From NCBI RefSeq assembly GCF_030652775.1, contig NZ_JAUSPS010000046.1, positions 1 through 64,000 of the forward strand: DNA of 64,000 bases, in the 5' to 3' direction. A program made the position numbers and the translations under genes. Numbering within the stretch: the stretch's first letter is position 1; the number at the start of each line of letters is the position of its first letter. This stretch comes from Acetobacterium sp. (lineage in GTDB: Bacteria; Bacillota; Clostridia; Eubacteriales; Eubacteriaceae). Under the pieces are notes generated by a model. It saw only the letters and a list, made by a program, of their open reading frames with translations, made no database searches and had not been told where the DNA came from. Below are positions 38,107-47,357 of the stretch, one piece after another.

Positions 38107-40101
38107 ATGAATAAAGGAAATCCGAAGCGTCAAGGTAAGCATAAACCAATTGTCTATCGCTTTCCTTTTGCCGCTGTCATGGGGCAGGAAATGGTAAAAA
38201 AAGCGCTGATCCTCAATCTTATTAATCCTCAGATCGGTGGGGTGCTGCTGGCTGGGGAAAAGGGCACCGCTAAATCCACGCTGGTACGCAATCTCGGCCA
38301 GATTGCCCCGAACATGGAGGTCGTGGATTTACCTTTAAATGCCACCGAAGACCGGGTTATTGGCAGCATTGATATTGAAAAAACCATTTCTCAGGGTAAA
38401 TGCGCCTTTGGCAGTGGGATTCTAAAAAAAGCCGATGGCAATATCTTATACATCGATGAGGTGAATCTGCTTAGTGAGCACATCGTTAACAGTATTCTGG
38501 AGGTGGCTGCATCAGGCGTGAATCATATTGAGCGGGAAGGAATCTCAATTGAACATCCCGCCCGGTTTGTGCTGATTGGCACCATGAATCCTGAAGAAGG
38601 CTTTTTACGGTCGCAGTTTTTGGATCGGTTTGGACTCTATGTGGCGGTGGAAGGGTCGAAAAATATGGTTGAGCGAAAAGAGATTATTAAACGACGGCTG
38701 GCTTTTGAGCACAATACGGCTGGTTTTATCAAAGTCTGGCAAGGTGATACTGAGATGCTAAGAAACCAGATCCAGGAAGCCAGAAAGAATCTGGCAGCGG
38801 TAAAAATATCCGAGACGGTTTTCAAGCTGACCGCCGATATTGTCAATGCTGCCTATTGCGCGGGTAACCGGGCGGAGCTGGTGATGATTGAGACCGCCAG
38901 AGCGCTGGCGGCACTGGCGGGACGTCAGAATATCAACATTGACGACATCAAGGAAGCCGCTGAATTGGCGCTGCCCCATCGCAAACGGGAAAAGCCCAAT
39001 AATCCCCAGGAGCCACAGCAGAATGATCAAAGTGATGAAGCGACGGAGGAGCAACCAGAAGAAAATCAGCAAGATGACCAGGAAGATGAACAGAATGATG
39101 CCGGCGATGACAGCGAGGATCAATCGCAGCCAGAGGCGTCGGAATCTCCGGAAACAGGAGACGGTGAAACGGATGACAATGATGCCGATGATGCTGACAA
39201 AGAAGAGCCCGAGCCGCCGGAACAGCCGGATCTTAATGAATTGCTGGATCAGATTGATGCCATTGGCCGAACTTTTATGATTAAAAACCTGAATATCAAA
39301 GCCGTTGACCGTAAGAAGAGAAAGGGTGAAGGCAAACGAATTAAAACAAAAACGGATACCAAAAAAGGACAATATATTAAAAGTGCCATTCCCCGCAACA
39401 CGATCAATGACCTGGCCTTCGATGCCACATTACGGGCGGCGGCCCCCTACCAGCGGGTACGGGAAGATAACGGTCTGGCATTGATAATAAAAACCGAAGA
39501 CCTGCGCGAAAAACTCCGGGAAAAGCGCACCGGCAGTACCATTGTTTTTGTGGTCGATGCCAGTGGTTCGATGGGCGCCAAAAAGCGGATGGAAACCGTA
39601 AAGGGCGCCGTGGTTTCCTTGCTTACCGACGCCTACCAGAAACGCGATCGTGTTGGTCTGGTATCCTTTCGTAAAAAAGATGCCGAGGTACTACTAAACA
39701 TTACCCGCAGTGTGGATATGGCGGAGAAATGTTTGCGGGATTTACCCACCGGCGGCAAAACGCCGCTAGCCGCGGGTTTACTAAAGGGCTATCAAGTGAT
39801 TAAAAACGAACAGCGCAAAAATCAGGATCTGTTGCCGATACTGGTGCTGGTTTCTGATGGCCGCACCAATGCTGCCATAATGGAGGGAAATCCCTTTACA
39901 GAAGCCCTGGAAATGGGCAGACGGATTGCCGGGGAGGGCATCCAGACGATTGTGGTAGATACCGAGGTGGATTTTATTAAACTGGGTCTGGCCAAACAGC
40001 TGGCCGCCGCCATGGGTGCCCGTTATTACCGGATTGAAGATCTGGAGGCTGATGTGCTGGCCGAAGCCGTCCGGGATCTTTCCAAAGAATCGTCATTTTA
40101 G
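38107..40101 (+). CDS. ChlD-type AAA/VWA chelatase subunit
   Basis: 664 residues from ATG at 38107, which follows GGGGAGGAATGCCCG. ATG at 38038 inside the upstream gene is the alternative. An N-terminal AAA domain with intact Walker A (GEKGTAKST, 50-58) is followed by an acidic Gln/Asp/Glu-rich linker (about 293-380) and a VWA domain with MIDAS DASGSMG near 484. Contrary to many ChlD proteins the ATPase motifs are not degenerate. Works as the adapter between the AAA ring and a CobN subunit. Confidence 0.88.
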   Translation: MNKGNPKRQGKHKPIVYRFPFAAVMGQEMVKKALILNLINPQIGGVLLAGEKGTAKSTLVRNLGQIAPNMEVVDLPLNATEDRVIGSIDIEKTISQGKCAFGSGILKKADGNILYIDEVNLLSEHIVNSILEVAASGVNHIEREGISIEHPARFVLIGTMNPEEGFLRSQFLDRFGLYVAVEGSKNMVERKEIIKRRLAFEHNTAGFIKVWQGDTEMLRNQIQEARKNLAAVKISETVFKLTADIVNAAYCAGNRAELVMIETARALAALAGRQNINIDDIKEAAELALPHRKREKPNNPQEPQQNDQSDEATEEQPEENQQDDQEDEQNDAGDDSEDQSQPEASESPETGDGETDDNDADDADKEEPEPPEQPDLNELLDQIDAIGRTFMIKNLNIKAVDRKKRKGEGKRIKTKTDTKKGQYIKSAIPRNTINDLAFDATLRAAAPYQRVREDNGLALIIKTEDLREKLREKRTGSTIVFVVDASGSMGAKKRMETVKGAVVSLLTDAYQKRDRVGLVSFRKKDAEVLLNITRSVDMAEKCLRDLPTGGKTPLAAGLLKGYQVIKNEQRKNQDLLPILVLVSDGRTNAAIMEGNPFTEALEMGRRIAGEGIQTIVVDTEVDFIKLGLAKQLAAAMGARYYRIEDLEADVLAEAVRDLSKESSF

Positions 40102-40109
40102 GAGGAACT

Positions 40110-43100
40110 GTGAGTATTGAAAAGAGCCAACAGATGAATAATAAGCAGATGAATACAAATCACAAGGGGCATCCTGATTCCGCTGATTTGAGACGGGATG
40201 GGATTTTTCACCCGGATAGCGAGGTGGTCTTTACTACTCTGGAAGCCTATGAAACCTGGTACGGGCGATTAGCTGAGAAAAAAATGGTAGTGGCGATTTT
40301 AACCCATTACGATACCTGGAGTAAGCGAAAAGCTGCGGTGGAAACAGCCCTGGTTCGGGAGCTGGAAAGCCAGGGGGTGGGGGTCATTGCCGTTTTTAGT
40401 TATTCCACCGCTGATGAAGAAAATGAGGTCAAGGATTTTAAAACCGTGATCCGGGATTATTTTTCCAGCAATGGAAGGCTTCGGATAGACGGGCTGATCA
40501 ATTTTCAAATGCAGGCGGCAACCGGAAATAGTCAAACCGCCGATTTGTTCGTCCAAAGTGTGGCTGTTTTCAAACAAATGAATATACCAGTTTTTCGGCC
40601 AGTGGTCAGTCGTCTGCAGAATTGCGAGCAGTGGGAGAATAACCCAGCGGGACTATCCACGGAAATTGCCTGGGCATATACAACCAGTGAAATGATGGGG
40701 ATGATCGAACCGGTTCTGATTGGCACCAGACAAGAGAGCGACGATCTGCTAAAAATCACCCCACTTCCCGAGCGGATTCAACGGTTGGTGGCTCGGGTGA
40801 TCCGACGGATTGAACTAAAGAAGATTAAACCGGCCGATAAAAAGGTGGTGCTGATGCTCCACTGCTCACCCTGTGCGGGAGTCGAAGCAACCCTGGGAGC
40901 AGGGGTAGGGCTGGATGTTTTTGAGAGTGTTGTCCAAATGCTGAAAACCATGGAAATCGAAGGCTATCATGTTTGCGGTATTCCTGAAGATGGGACGGCA
41001 CTGAAAAAAATGATGGTGGATCAAAAAGCCTATCAGGATTTCCGCTGGACCACGGTGGAGGACATTGTCAAGGCTGGCGGGGATCTCTATCGCATGCCAT
41101 TGGCCGGGGCTGGCGGTTATAATCAGTTTTATCAGAAGCTGGATCCGATTCTTAGAGATCAACTGGAACAGGCCTGGGGGAAACCGCCCGGGGAAGCGAT
41201 GGTCTATCAGGAGCAGCTGATCATTACCGGGCTTTCTTTTGGTAATGTCCGGGTAATGATCCAGCCAAAGCGAGGCTGTTATGGCCCCAAGTGTACCGGC
41301 GAAGTCTGCAAAATCCTTCATGATCCATCCTGTCCGCCACCCCATCAGTATCTGGCCACCTATCGCTATATTGATGAAATCTTAAAAGCTCAGGCCGTGA
41401 TCCATGTCGGTACCGGTGGAAGTCTGGAACATCTGCCGGGCAAAACAAATGGCTTATCCCGGCATTGCTGGCCGGATGTGGTGATTGGCAAGCTTCCCAA
41501 TTTTTACTGCTACAATGCCAGTATTGGCGTCGAGGGGATCGGTGTCAAACGGCGAAATTATGCCGTGGTGCTTGACTATCTGCCCAGTTGTATCCAGTCC
41601 GATTACAGCCAGATCACGACGATTAATCGGCTGGGGAGCTTTCTGGCGGCCGTGGAGGCCAACAGCCAGCAGGTCAAGGTACTGCGGCAAGAGATTGAAA
41701 GTCTTGTTTCACAGATACCGGAGTATCTGAAAATTATTCAGAAGGAAGAAAGTTTTGAACTGGGCATTGGTAAACTCAAGCAGCGTTTATCCCAATCGAT
41801 TGTTCAATCGTATCAGCAAAAGAATCATGTCTGGGGTGAGATTCCCGAACTGAACCAGCAGGTAGCCTATATTAAAGAATCCATTGATGGGACTTCTTTA
41901 CTGGCTTCGCTGATGAAAAAGGATAGTCAGGACGAGTACACCTATCATTCGGAGATGCTGTTGCTGATTTCGAAGATGCTTAACAAGGACGATAAAAAAG
42001 CGGTCTATTCCGATGATTTAGATAATCCGAGGTCAACTATTCTGGAATCGTCGGTGCTGGTGAATGAAATAGAGCAAAATAGAAGCAGTTTGTTGACCGT
42101 GGCGAATGAAAAAAATGCGCTGATACAAGCTTTACGGGGCGATTATATCGAACCGGGACTTTCCGGTTCACCCCGGGATGGACTTAATCGGATTATGCCA
42201 ACCGGGCGTAACTTCTACTTGATGGACACCCAGAAGATTCCCACCCGGTCTGCCTATGCCATTGGAATGGAAATGGCCGATCAGTTGATTAAACAGCATC
42301 AGCAGGACACCGGAGCGTTTCCAGGGAAAGTTGCCATGAATATGATCTCCACCGATATCTCGATGACCAATGGCGAACAGCTTTCCCAGGTGCTGGCCTT
42401 GTTAGGGGTGACGCCGGTTTGGAATGAATCGGGGATTGTCATGGATGTGGAAGCGAAACCCCGGGAACAACTGGGACGACCGAGAATTGATGTGATCGTC
42501 AGGATTTCCGGGGTCTTAAGAGATTCCTATCCGGATCTGATTGCCATGATGGATCGGGCAGTGCAAATGGTTGCCGGTTTGAATGAGCCGGAAACACAAA
42601 ACTTTGTCCGGCGGAATACCCAGGCAATTGTTGCGGAACTGATTTTACAAGAAGGAATCGCTGAAGCCGATGCCTACAGGCGGGCTACCATGCGTATTTT
42701 TGGTGATAAACCGGGAACCTACGGTGCCGGGGTGGATCTGGCGCTAAAAGCCAGCGCCTGGGAAAACGAAGGTGAGCTGGCTCGGGTGTTTACGGCCTTT
42801 TCGGGATATGCCTATGGGGATGGCTTAACTGGAGCAGTTTCCCGAAAAGAGTTTGTCGAAAACATCAAAGCGGCAGAGGTTGTGTTTGAAACCTCAGCCA
42901 GCAACCGTTATAATCTGTTGTCATCCGGTTATTCGGCATCGGTAATCGGGGGCTTCAATATGGTGAAAAATCAGCTATCTGAAAGGCACCTCAAACAATA
43001 CCATGGCACATCCAATCAGCAAGAGAAGGTGGTGGTTACACGACTGGAAGATGAGCTCAAACGGATTATGGAACACACCCTCTTTAATCCCCTCTGGAAC

Positions 43101-43529
43101 CGTTCGGTAATGGATCAGGGATATAGCGGCGGCGCTGAGGTCATGCGCAAAGCACAAACGGTCTTCAACTGGAAGTGTACTACTGAGAATATTGATGATC
43201 GCGCCATCGATGAAATCGTTCAAACTTATCTCGGCGATCCGGAAATGGCTGACTGGCTCAGTGCAGAAAACAATTTTGCCATTGAAGAAATGTCCCGGCG
43301 ATTTTTGGAGCTCCACCAAAGAAAAAAATGGCATCCCAGTCCCGAGGCATTAGAAATTTTAACAAATATTTATATGAAGATTGAGGGCGATATGGAAGAG
43401 ATGATGGAAGAATCCCAGGGGGATTATCAGGGCGGCAGCATTGAAATTGTCGGTCATCAGGATGTGGAAGCCTGGCATAATAGTATCAAGGAATTGGATG
43501 TTTTATTTGATTCAGAACGAAAACTGTGA
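40110..43529 (+). CDS. CobN/BchH-like large chelatase subunit 2, divergent
   Basis: 1139 residues, shorter than copy 1. GTG follows TTTTAGGAGGAACT. The active block reads HVGTGGSLEHLPGK (His432, Gly436, Glu440, His441), so the His of GTHG is Gly and the Trp after Glu is His. A four-cysteine pattern not seen in copy 1 precedes it (Cys390, Cys395, Cys400, Cys408). The rest keeps the CobN fold markers (GTYGAGVDLALK, FSGYAYG). It could use the same I/D subunits on another substrate, or metal. A non-chelating role cannot be excluded. Confidence 0.85.
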   Translation: MSIEKSQQMNNKQMNTNHKGHPDSADLRRDGIFHPDSEVVFTTLEAYETWYGRLAEKKMVVAILTHYDTWSKRKAAVETALVRELESQGVGVIAVFSYSTADEENEVKDFKTVIRDYFSSNGRLRIDGLINFQMQAATGNSQTADLFVQSVAVFKQMNIPVFRPVVSRLQNCEQWENNPAGLSTEIAWAYTTSEMMGMIEPVLIGTRQESDDLLKITPLPERIQRLVARVIRRIELKKIKPADKKVVLMLHCSPCAGVEATLGAGVGLDVFESVVQMLKTMEIEGYHVCGIPEDGTALKKMMVDQKAYQDFRWTTVEDIVKAGGDLYRMPLAGAGGYNQFYQKLDPILRDQLEQAWGKPPGEAMVYQEQLIITGLSFGNVRVMIQPKRGCYGPKCTGEVCKILHDPSCPPPHQYLATYRYIDEILKAQAVIHVGTGGSLEHLPGKTNGLSRHCWPDVVIGKLPNFYCYNASIGVEGIGVKRRNYAVVLDYLPSCIQSDYSQITTINRLGSFLAAVEANSQQVKVLRQEIESLVSQIPEYLKIIQKEESFELGIGKLKQRLSQSIVQSYQQKNHVWGEIPELNQQVAYIKESIDGTSLLASLMKKDSQDEYTYHSEMLLLISKMLNKDDKKAVYSDDLDNPRSTILESSVLVNEIEQNRSSLLTVANEKNALIQALRGDYIEPGLSGSPRDGLNRIMPTGRNFYLMDTQKIPTRSAYAIGMEMADQLIKQHQQDTGAFPGKVAMNMISTDISMTNGEQLSQVLALLGVTPVWNESGIVMDVEAKPREQLGRPRIDVIVRISGVLRDSYPDLIAMMDRAVQMVAGLNEPETQNFVRRNTQAIVAELILQEGIAEADAYRRATMRIFGDKPGTYGAGVDLALKASAWENEGELARVFTAFSGYAYGDGLTGAVSRKEFVENIKAAEVVFETSASNRYNLLSSGYSASVIGGFNMVKNQLSERHLKQYHGTSNQQEKVVVTRLEDELKRIMEHTLFNPLWNRSVMDQGYSGGAEVMRKAQTVFNWKCTTENIDDRAIDEIVQTYLGDPEMADWLSAENNFAIEEMSRRFLELHQRKKWHPSPEALEILTNIYMKIEGDMEEMMEESQGDYQGGSIEIVGHQDVEAWHNSIKELDVLFDSERKL

Positions 43530-43576
43530 AAAAGCTAAAATAAATTACCTGCTGTTGTTTTATAAATGTAAAGGAA

Positions 43577-44605
43577 GTGTTTGTTATATCAAAAGATGTC
43601 GTATTGATTGTACTGTGGACAACCGGTCGCTGTAATCTGGCCTGCAAATACTGCTATGCCGGTTCAACCCATATAAAAGAGGATATGGATTTCGAGACAG
43701 CGGCGCAGACGGTGGATCTATTTTCTGATCAACCGATGAAAATTCAGTTCGCCGGAGGAGAGCCGCTTTTGAACTATCCGCTGATTTGCCAGGTCGTTGA
43801 TTATGTAAAAGAGAAACACTATGACGCCAGTTTTCAGATGCAGACCAATGGCACTTGTATTACCCCAGAAATTGCTGCTGGCCTGAAAAAAATGAAAATT
43901 GCCTTAGGGGTCAGCCTGGATGGCCCCCCGGAAGTAAATGAGTTTACCCGGGGAAAAACCCGGGAAGTCATCGCTGGAATTCAATGTCTGGCTGACGAGG
44001 GGGTTAAAGTTAACATAAATAGCGTGGTGACAAGTCACAGCGTGTTACAGCTACCCAAGCTGGTCAATTTTGCCTATTATCTGGGAAATGTAGGCGGAAT
44101 CGGCCTCGATTTGCTGCGGGATGCTGGACGGGCCAGAGACCACACTGATACCATCCCAAAGGCCGCCCCGGCGCAATTGCAAAAGGCTCTGAAAGAGATG
44201 GTTGAAACATCACAGGAACTCTATGAACTGACTGATAAAAAGATTATCATTCGGGAAATCCATGAAGCCAGACAACGGTTGAAAATGTCTTCTTGCGACA
44301 AAGCCTATTGTTATGCTTCTTGCGGCCGATCCTATGTGGTCCTGCCCAACGGCGATGTTTATCCCTGCGGCTCATTGATTGATCAGGCGGATTATTATAT
44401 GGGAAATGTGAAAACCCCGCCGTTAAAAAGTGTGGCCATTGAGAAGGCGGAACCGCAGGCCTGTCAGAGCTGTGATTTTTATGCAATCTGTCCTGGGGGA
44501 TGTCCCTCACGGCTGTTGATTAATGGAGATAAAGGTCAGCATCCATCCCTGGATTGCGTGTTGAAGAAGGCGGCCTTTGATCTGGCAAAGAAAGGCATCT
44601 ATTAG
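43577..44605 (+). CDS. radical SAM/SPASM domain protein
   Basis: 342 residues. Radical SAM cluster motif CNLACKYC (Cys19, 23, 26), AGGEPLLNYPL, then a SPASM-type C-terminal domain with CDKAYCYASCG, YPCGSL and CQSCDFYAICPGGC for auxiliary Fe-S clusters. This architecture is used by peptide maturases and by heme-d1/alternative-heme enzymes such as AhbD. No small precursor peptide gene was seen nearby. The start GTG at 43577 sits almost on its ribosome site (AAAGGAA), so it is uncertain. It closes the run behind riboswitch 2. Confidence 0.87.
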   Translation: MFVISKDVVLIVLWTTGRCNLACKYCYAGSTHIKEDMDFETAAQTVDLFSDQPMKIQFAGGEPLLNYPLICQVVDYVKEKHYDASFQMQTNGTCITPEIAAGLKKMKIALGVSLDGPPEVNEFTRGKTREVIAGIQCLADEGVKVNINSVVTSHSVLQLPKLVNFAYYLGNVGGIGLDLLRDAGRARDHTDTIPKAAPAQLQKALKEMVETSQELYELTDKKIIIREIHEARQRLKMSSCDKAYCYASCGRSYVVLPNGDVYPCGSLIDQADYYMGNVKTPPLKSVAIEKAEPQACQSCDFYAICPGGCPSRLLINGDKGQHPSLDCVLKKAAFDLAKKGIY

Positions 44606-44620
44606 AACGGATTACGATTT

Positions 44621-44648
44621 AAAAAGAGAAGAATAATTTCTCTTTTTT
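44621..44648 (+). terminator. terminator at the end of the corrinoid run
   Basis: AAAAAGAGAA and TTTCTCTTTTTT pair around a short loop and end in six T residues. Confidence 0.7.
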
Positions 44649-44683
44649 GGTTGCTGACATTTTGTACGCACTCATTGTTCAAC

Positions 44684-44713
44684 TTGACATATGCCATTAA
44701 CCTATTATATAAT
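44684..44713 (+). promoter_or_regulatory. modA promoter with GACATATG motif
   Basis: TTGACA (44684-44689), an 18-base spacer and TATAAT (44708-44713). The -35 box runs into ATATGCCAT, the motif shared with the promoters at 48374, 49701 and 52410. No clear inverted copy downstream at this site. Confidence 0.78.
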
Positions 44714-44769
44714 TCAAAACATACTTAAACGAAACAAAACAATACTAAAAGAAGGAAAAGGGAAGAGCG

Positions 44770-45564
44770 ATGAAAAAGTTTAAAAAATGGTTAGTGGTAT
44801 TATTGGTAATGGGTACGATTGTCAGTCTGGTGTCAGGTTGCACCAGCAAAACTGATAAAGCAGAAGAAAAAGTCGATGAAAGTCAAAGCCTTGCTGGCCA
44901 AACCTTGTTTGTTTACTGTGGGGCAGGTATGACCAAACCTTTCGGTGAAATTGCCGATAAATTCAAAGCAGAAACCGGTTGTGAAATGGAAGTTGTTTAT
45001 GCCAATGCAGCGCAACTCCAAAATCAGATTAAGACAACCGGCGAGGGGGATTTATTTATTGCTGGATCCGCTGATGAATTGACCCCGGTTAAAGATGTCG
45101 TAACCGAAAGCAAAGATCTGGTCAAACATATACCGGTATTGGCTGTTAAAAGCGGAAATCCGTTAGGTATTTTAGGTTTAAATGATCTGACTAAAGAAGG
45201 TGTAGAAGTTGTGCTAGGTGATGGCGATGCTACACCAATTGGAAAGATAGCCAATAAAGCGCTAACAGATCTGGGAATATTAAGTAATGTCAATGTCATT
45301 GCTCGGGCAGCCACAGCTCCAGAAATATTTAATGCGTTATCGGTTGACGAGTGTGATGCAATCATTGTCTGGAAAGAAAATGTGACCGGTTCCACCACCG
45401 AAATTGTCAAGACAACTGACCTGGATGCTTATGTTAAAAAAGTGCCGGCGGCTAAATTAAACAGCAGCAAAAATACCGAAGCAGTGGGAGCATTCATGAC
45501 CTTTTTGGATTCAGATACAGCAAAAACGATCTGGGAAAAGTATGGATACGAAGTACTTAACTAA
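44770..45564 (+). CDS. modA: ModA-like oxyanion-binding lipoprotein
   Basis: 264 residues with a lipoprotein signal (LVSGC). The mature part has the ModA fold markers: YCGAGMTKPFGEI, DLFIAGSADELTPV and a hinge region, then VDECDAIIVWKENV. It would bind molybdate, tungstate or a similar anion and pass it to the ModB/ModC-like pair. Ribosome site GAAGGAAAAGGGAAGAGC. Exact ligand is not decided by the sequence. Confidence 0.83.
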   Translation: MKKFKKWLVVLLVMGTIVSLVSGCTSKTDKAEEKVDESQSLAGQTLFVYCGAGMTKPFGEIADKFKAETGCEMEVVYANAAQLQNQIKTTGEGDLFIAGSADELTPVKDVVTESKDLVKHIPVLAVKSGNPLGILGLNDLTKEGVEVVLGDGDATPIGKIANKALTDLGILSNVNVIARAATAPEIFNALSVDECDAIIVWKENVTGSTTEIVKTTDLDAYVKKVPAAKLNSSKNTEAVGAFMTFLDSDTAKTIWEKYGYEVLN

Positions 45565-45572
45565 ATTATCTG

Positions 45573-46394
45573 ATGAAAGAGCGATTTTCAGTATTCAGTT
45601 TTTTTGAGATCTTCACCATTATCATTACGATCATTGTCATTATTTTTACCTCGGTATTGATATTGGCCATTGTACTAAAAGGGTTGCCCTATTTGGGGCA
45701 GGCCTTTTATTCGGAAGAAGTCCGTTTTGCTGTTAAGTTGAGCCTGTATACCGCAAGTATTTCTACAATCATTTGTATGGCTCTGGCGATCCCGACGGCC
45801 TATGCATTGACACGGACGTCATTTCCCTTTAAAAAAGTGTGTCAGATGATTATTGAACTGCCTTTATCGATGCCTTATCTGGTTTTGGGTCTCAGTTTAT
45901 TGATTGTGTTTTCGTCAGATTTTGGGAAAGCGCTTAAGGAATTGGGATTTAAGGTTGTATTTGACAAAAATGGCATTATTATTGCCCAGACAGTCGTCAA
46001 TCTGCCCTATGTGATCCGATTTATTCGAACCGCGTTTCAGGAAGTTGATGAGCGGCTGGAATTCATTTCCGGCAGTCTGGGGGCAACGAAGTGGGAGCGG
46101 TTTATCACCATCACCTTACCGTTATCCAAGAATGCCATCATCACAACCATCATCCTTGCCTGGTCAAGGGGTCTCGGCGAATTTGGGGCGACACTGATGC
46201 TGGTTGGAGCGACCCGGATGAAAACAGAAACCTTGACCACATCAGTTTATTTAAATCTGGCAACCGGGGACACCGGAGCTTCCATGGCATCGGCAACAAT
46301 TATTCTGATTATTTCACTGATCTCTCTTTTTCTGACGAATTGGATTGGCCGGAAAAATCCCCAGGAGAGCAGGATGAAGGATGTGAATCAATGA
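45573..46394 (+). CDS. modB: ModB-like ABC permease
   Basis: 273 residues with about six helices and the coupling-loop block EFISGSLGATKWERFITITLP typical of ModB/CysTW permeases. Starts eight bases after modA. A 4-base overlap (ATGA) links it to modC. It transports the anion bound by the upstream lipoprotein. Confidence 0.85.
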   Translation: MKERFSVFSFFEIFTIIITIIVIIFTSVLILAIVLKGLPYLGQAFYSEEVRFAVKLSLYTASISTIICMALAIPTAYALTRTSFPFKKVCQMIIELPLSMPYLVLGLSLLIVFSSDFGKALKELGFKVVFDKNGIIIAQTVVNLPYVIRFIRTAFQEVDERLEFISGSLGATKWERFITITLPLSKNAIITTIILAWSRGLGEFGATLMLVGATRMKTETLTTSVYLNLATGDTGASMASATIILIISLISLFLTNWIGRKNPQESRMKDVNQ

Positions 46395-47128
46395 TTAATC
46401 CTATGGTTGAAATTAAAGACTATTCCATTCAATTAGGAACCTTTCAACTGAACAATATTAATTTAAGCATCAGCGAGAAAGAAATTTTTGCGGTGCTGGG
46501 CAGAACCGGATCAGGCAAAACTGTTTTGCTGGAATCGGTCGCGGGATTCTACCGAAAATTTTCCGGGGCGGTGAGCCTTCAGGGGAAACCGGTGGTTGAT
46601 ATTCCTCTGGAAAAGCGGCAGATTGGTTTTGTTTATCAGGATTTCGGTTTGTTTCACCACATGTCTGTTTATGAAAATATTACCTATGGATTAAAAATTC
46701 AACGAAAAGACAAAGCTTATAAAAAAGAAATGGCCGATAAGATGGCAGAAATTCTGTCCATCGGCCATATTATGAATCAATATCCGGGAACCTTAAGCGG
46801 GGGTGAACGACAAAGAACAGCCCTCGCCCGGGCGCTGATTCTTAATCCTAAATTGTTACTGATGGATGAACCATTTTCATCTCTGGATCCGTCAACAAAG
46901 GAAATGATGTATCAGCAAATTAAAAAAATTCATAAAATATTCGGATGCACGATTTTGTTTGTCACGCACGATTTTAATGAGGCGCAGAGAATGGCCGATC
47001 GGATTGGCATTATGGTCAATGGTGAATTAAGGGGGATCCGTAACAGTGCAGACTTATTTGAAGACTGTCAGGATCAGGAAATCAACCAGTTTTTATTGGG
47101 TGGATATGAAAGGAGAATCATTGTATGA
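46391..47128 (+). CDS. modC: ModC-like ABC ATPase
   Basis: 245 residues. Walker A GRTGSGKT, Q-loop VYQDFGLF, signature LSGGERQRTALARAL and Walker B LLLMDEPFSSLDP are present. ATG at 46391 overlaps modB by ATGA. The C-terminal mop (molybdate-binding) domain of many ModC proteins is absent; the chain ends soon after the H-loop. So this is a short ModC or related oxyanion ATPase. Confidence 0.87.
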   Translation: MINPMVEIKDYSIQLGTFQLNNINLSISEKEIFAVLGRTGSGKTVLLESVAGFYRKFSGAVSLQGKPVVDIPLEKRQIGFVYQDFGLFHHMSVYENITYGLKIQRKDKAYKKEMADKMAEILSIGHIMNQYPGTLSGGERQRTALARALILNPKLLLMDEPFSSLDPSTKEMMYQQIKKIHKIFGCTILFVTHDFNEAQRMADRIGIMVNGELRGIRNSADLFEDCQDQEINQFLLGGYERRIIV

Positions 47129-47343
47129 AAGAGCTTGCATTGCAGGTTGATGGTATTATGTGTCACAAATGCGTAAAAAAAGTAACAGATGTTTTACTGG
47201 GTAAGGATGGCATTGAGGTTGTCCGGGTCAGTGAAGATTTTACAACCGTAACCGTAGAATTGGATGAAGAAAAAATTAATGCTTTACAGATCGGCAGTAT
47301 TATTGAGAAAATAGAAGATAAATCCTTTAAAATAATCAATTGA
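47125..47343 (+). CDS. HMA-type metal-binding protein (CopZ-like)
   Basis: 72 residues with the heavy-metal-associated motif GIMCHKCVKKV (MxCxxC), then the beta-alpha-beta order of the CopZ/MerP fold. It overlaps modC by four bases (ATGA), so it is translated with the transporter. Known members shuttle soft cations such as Cu(I); a link with an oxyanion transporter is unusual. Confidence 0.88.
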   Translation: MKELALQVDGIMCHKCVKKVTDVLLGKDGIEVVRVSEDFTTVTVELDEEKINALQIGSIIEKIEDKSFKIIN

Positions 47344-47357
47344 ACATGGGGGAAGAT

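Noticed and set aside
36996-40101. A magnesium chelatase for chlorophyll synthesis
   Set aside because: No other chlorophyll genes are present; the cobalamin riboswitch, cbiZ and cobN make a corrinoid role more likely.
43577-44605. A ribosomally made peptide (RiPP) system around the radical SAM/SPASM gene
   Set aside because: No short precursor-like frame with a ribosome site was seen beside it; context is corrinoid, so the peptide role is not claimed.
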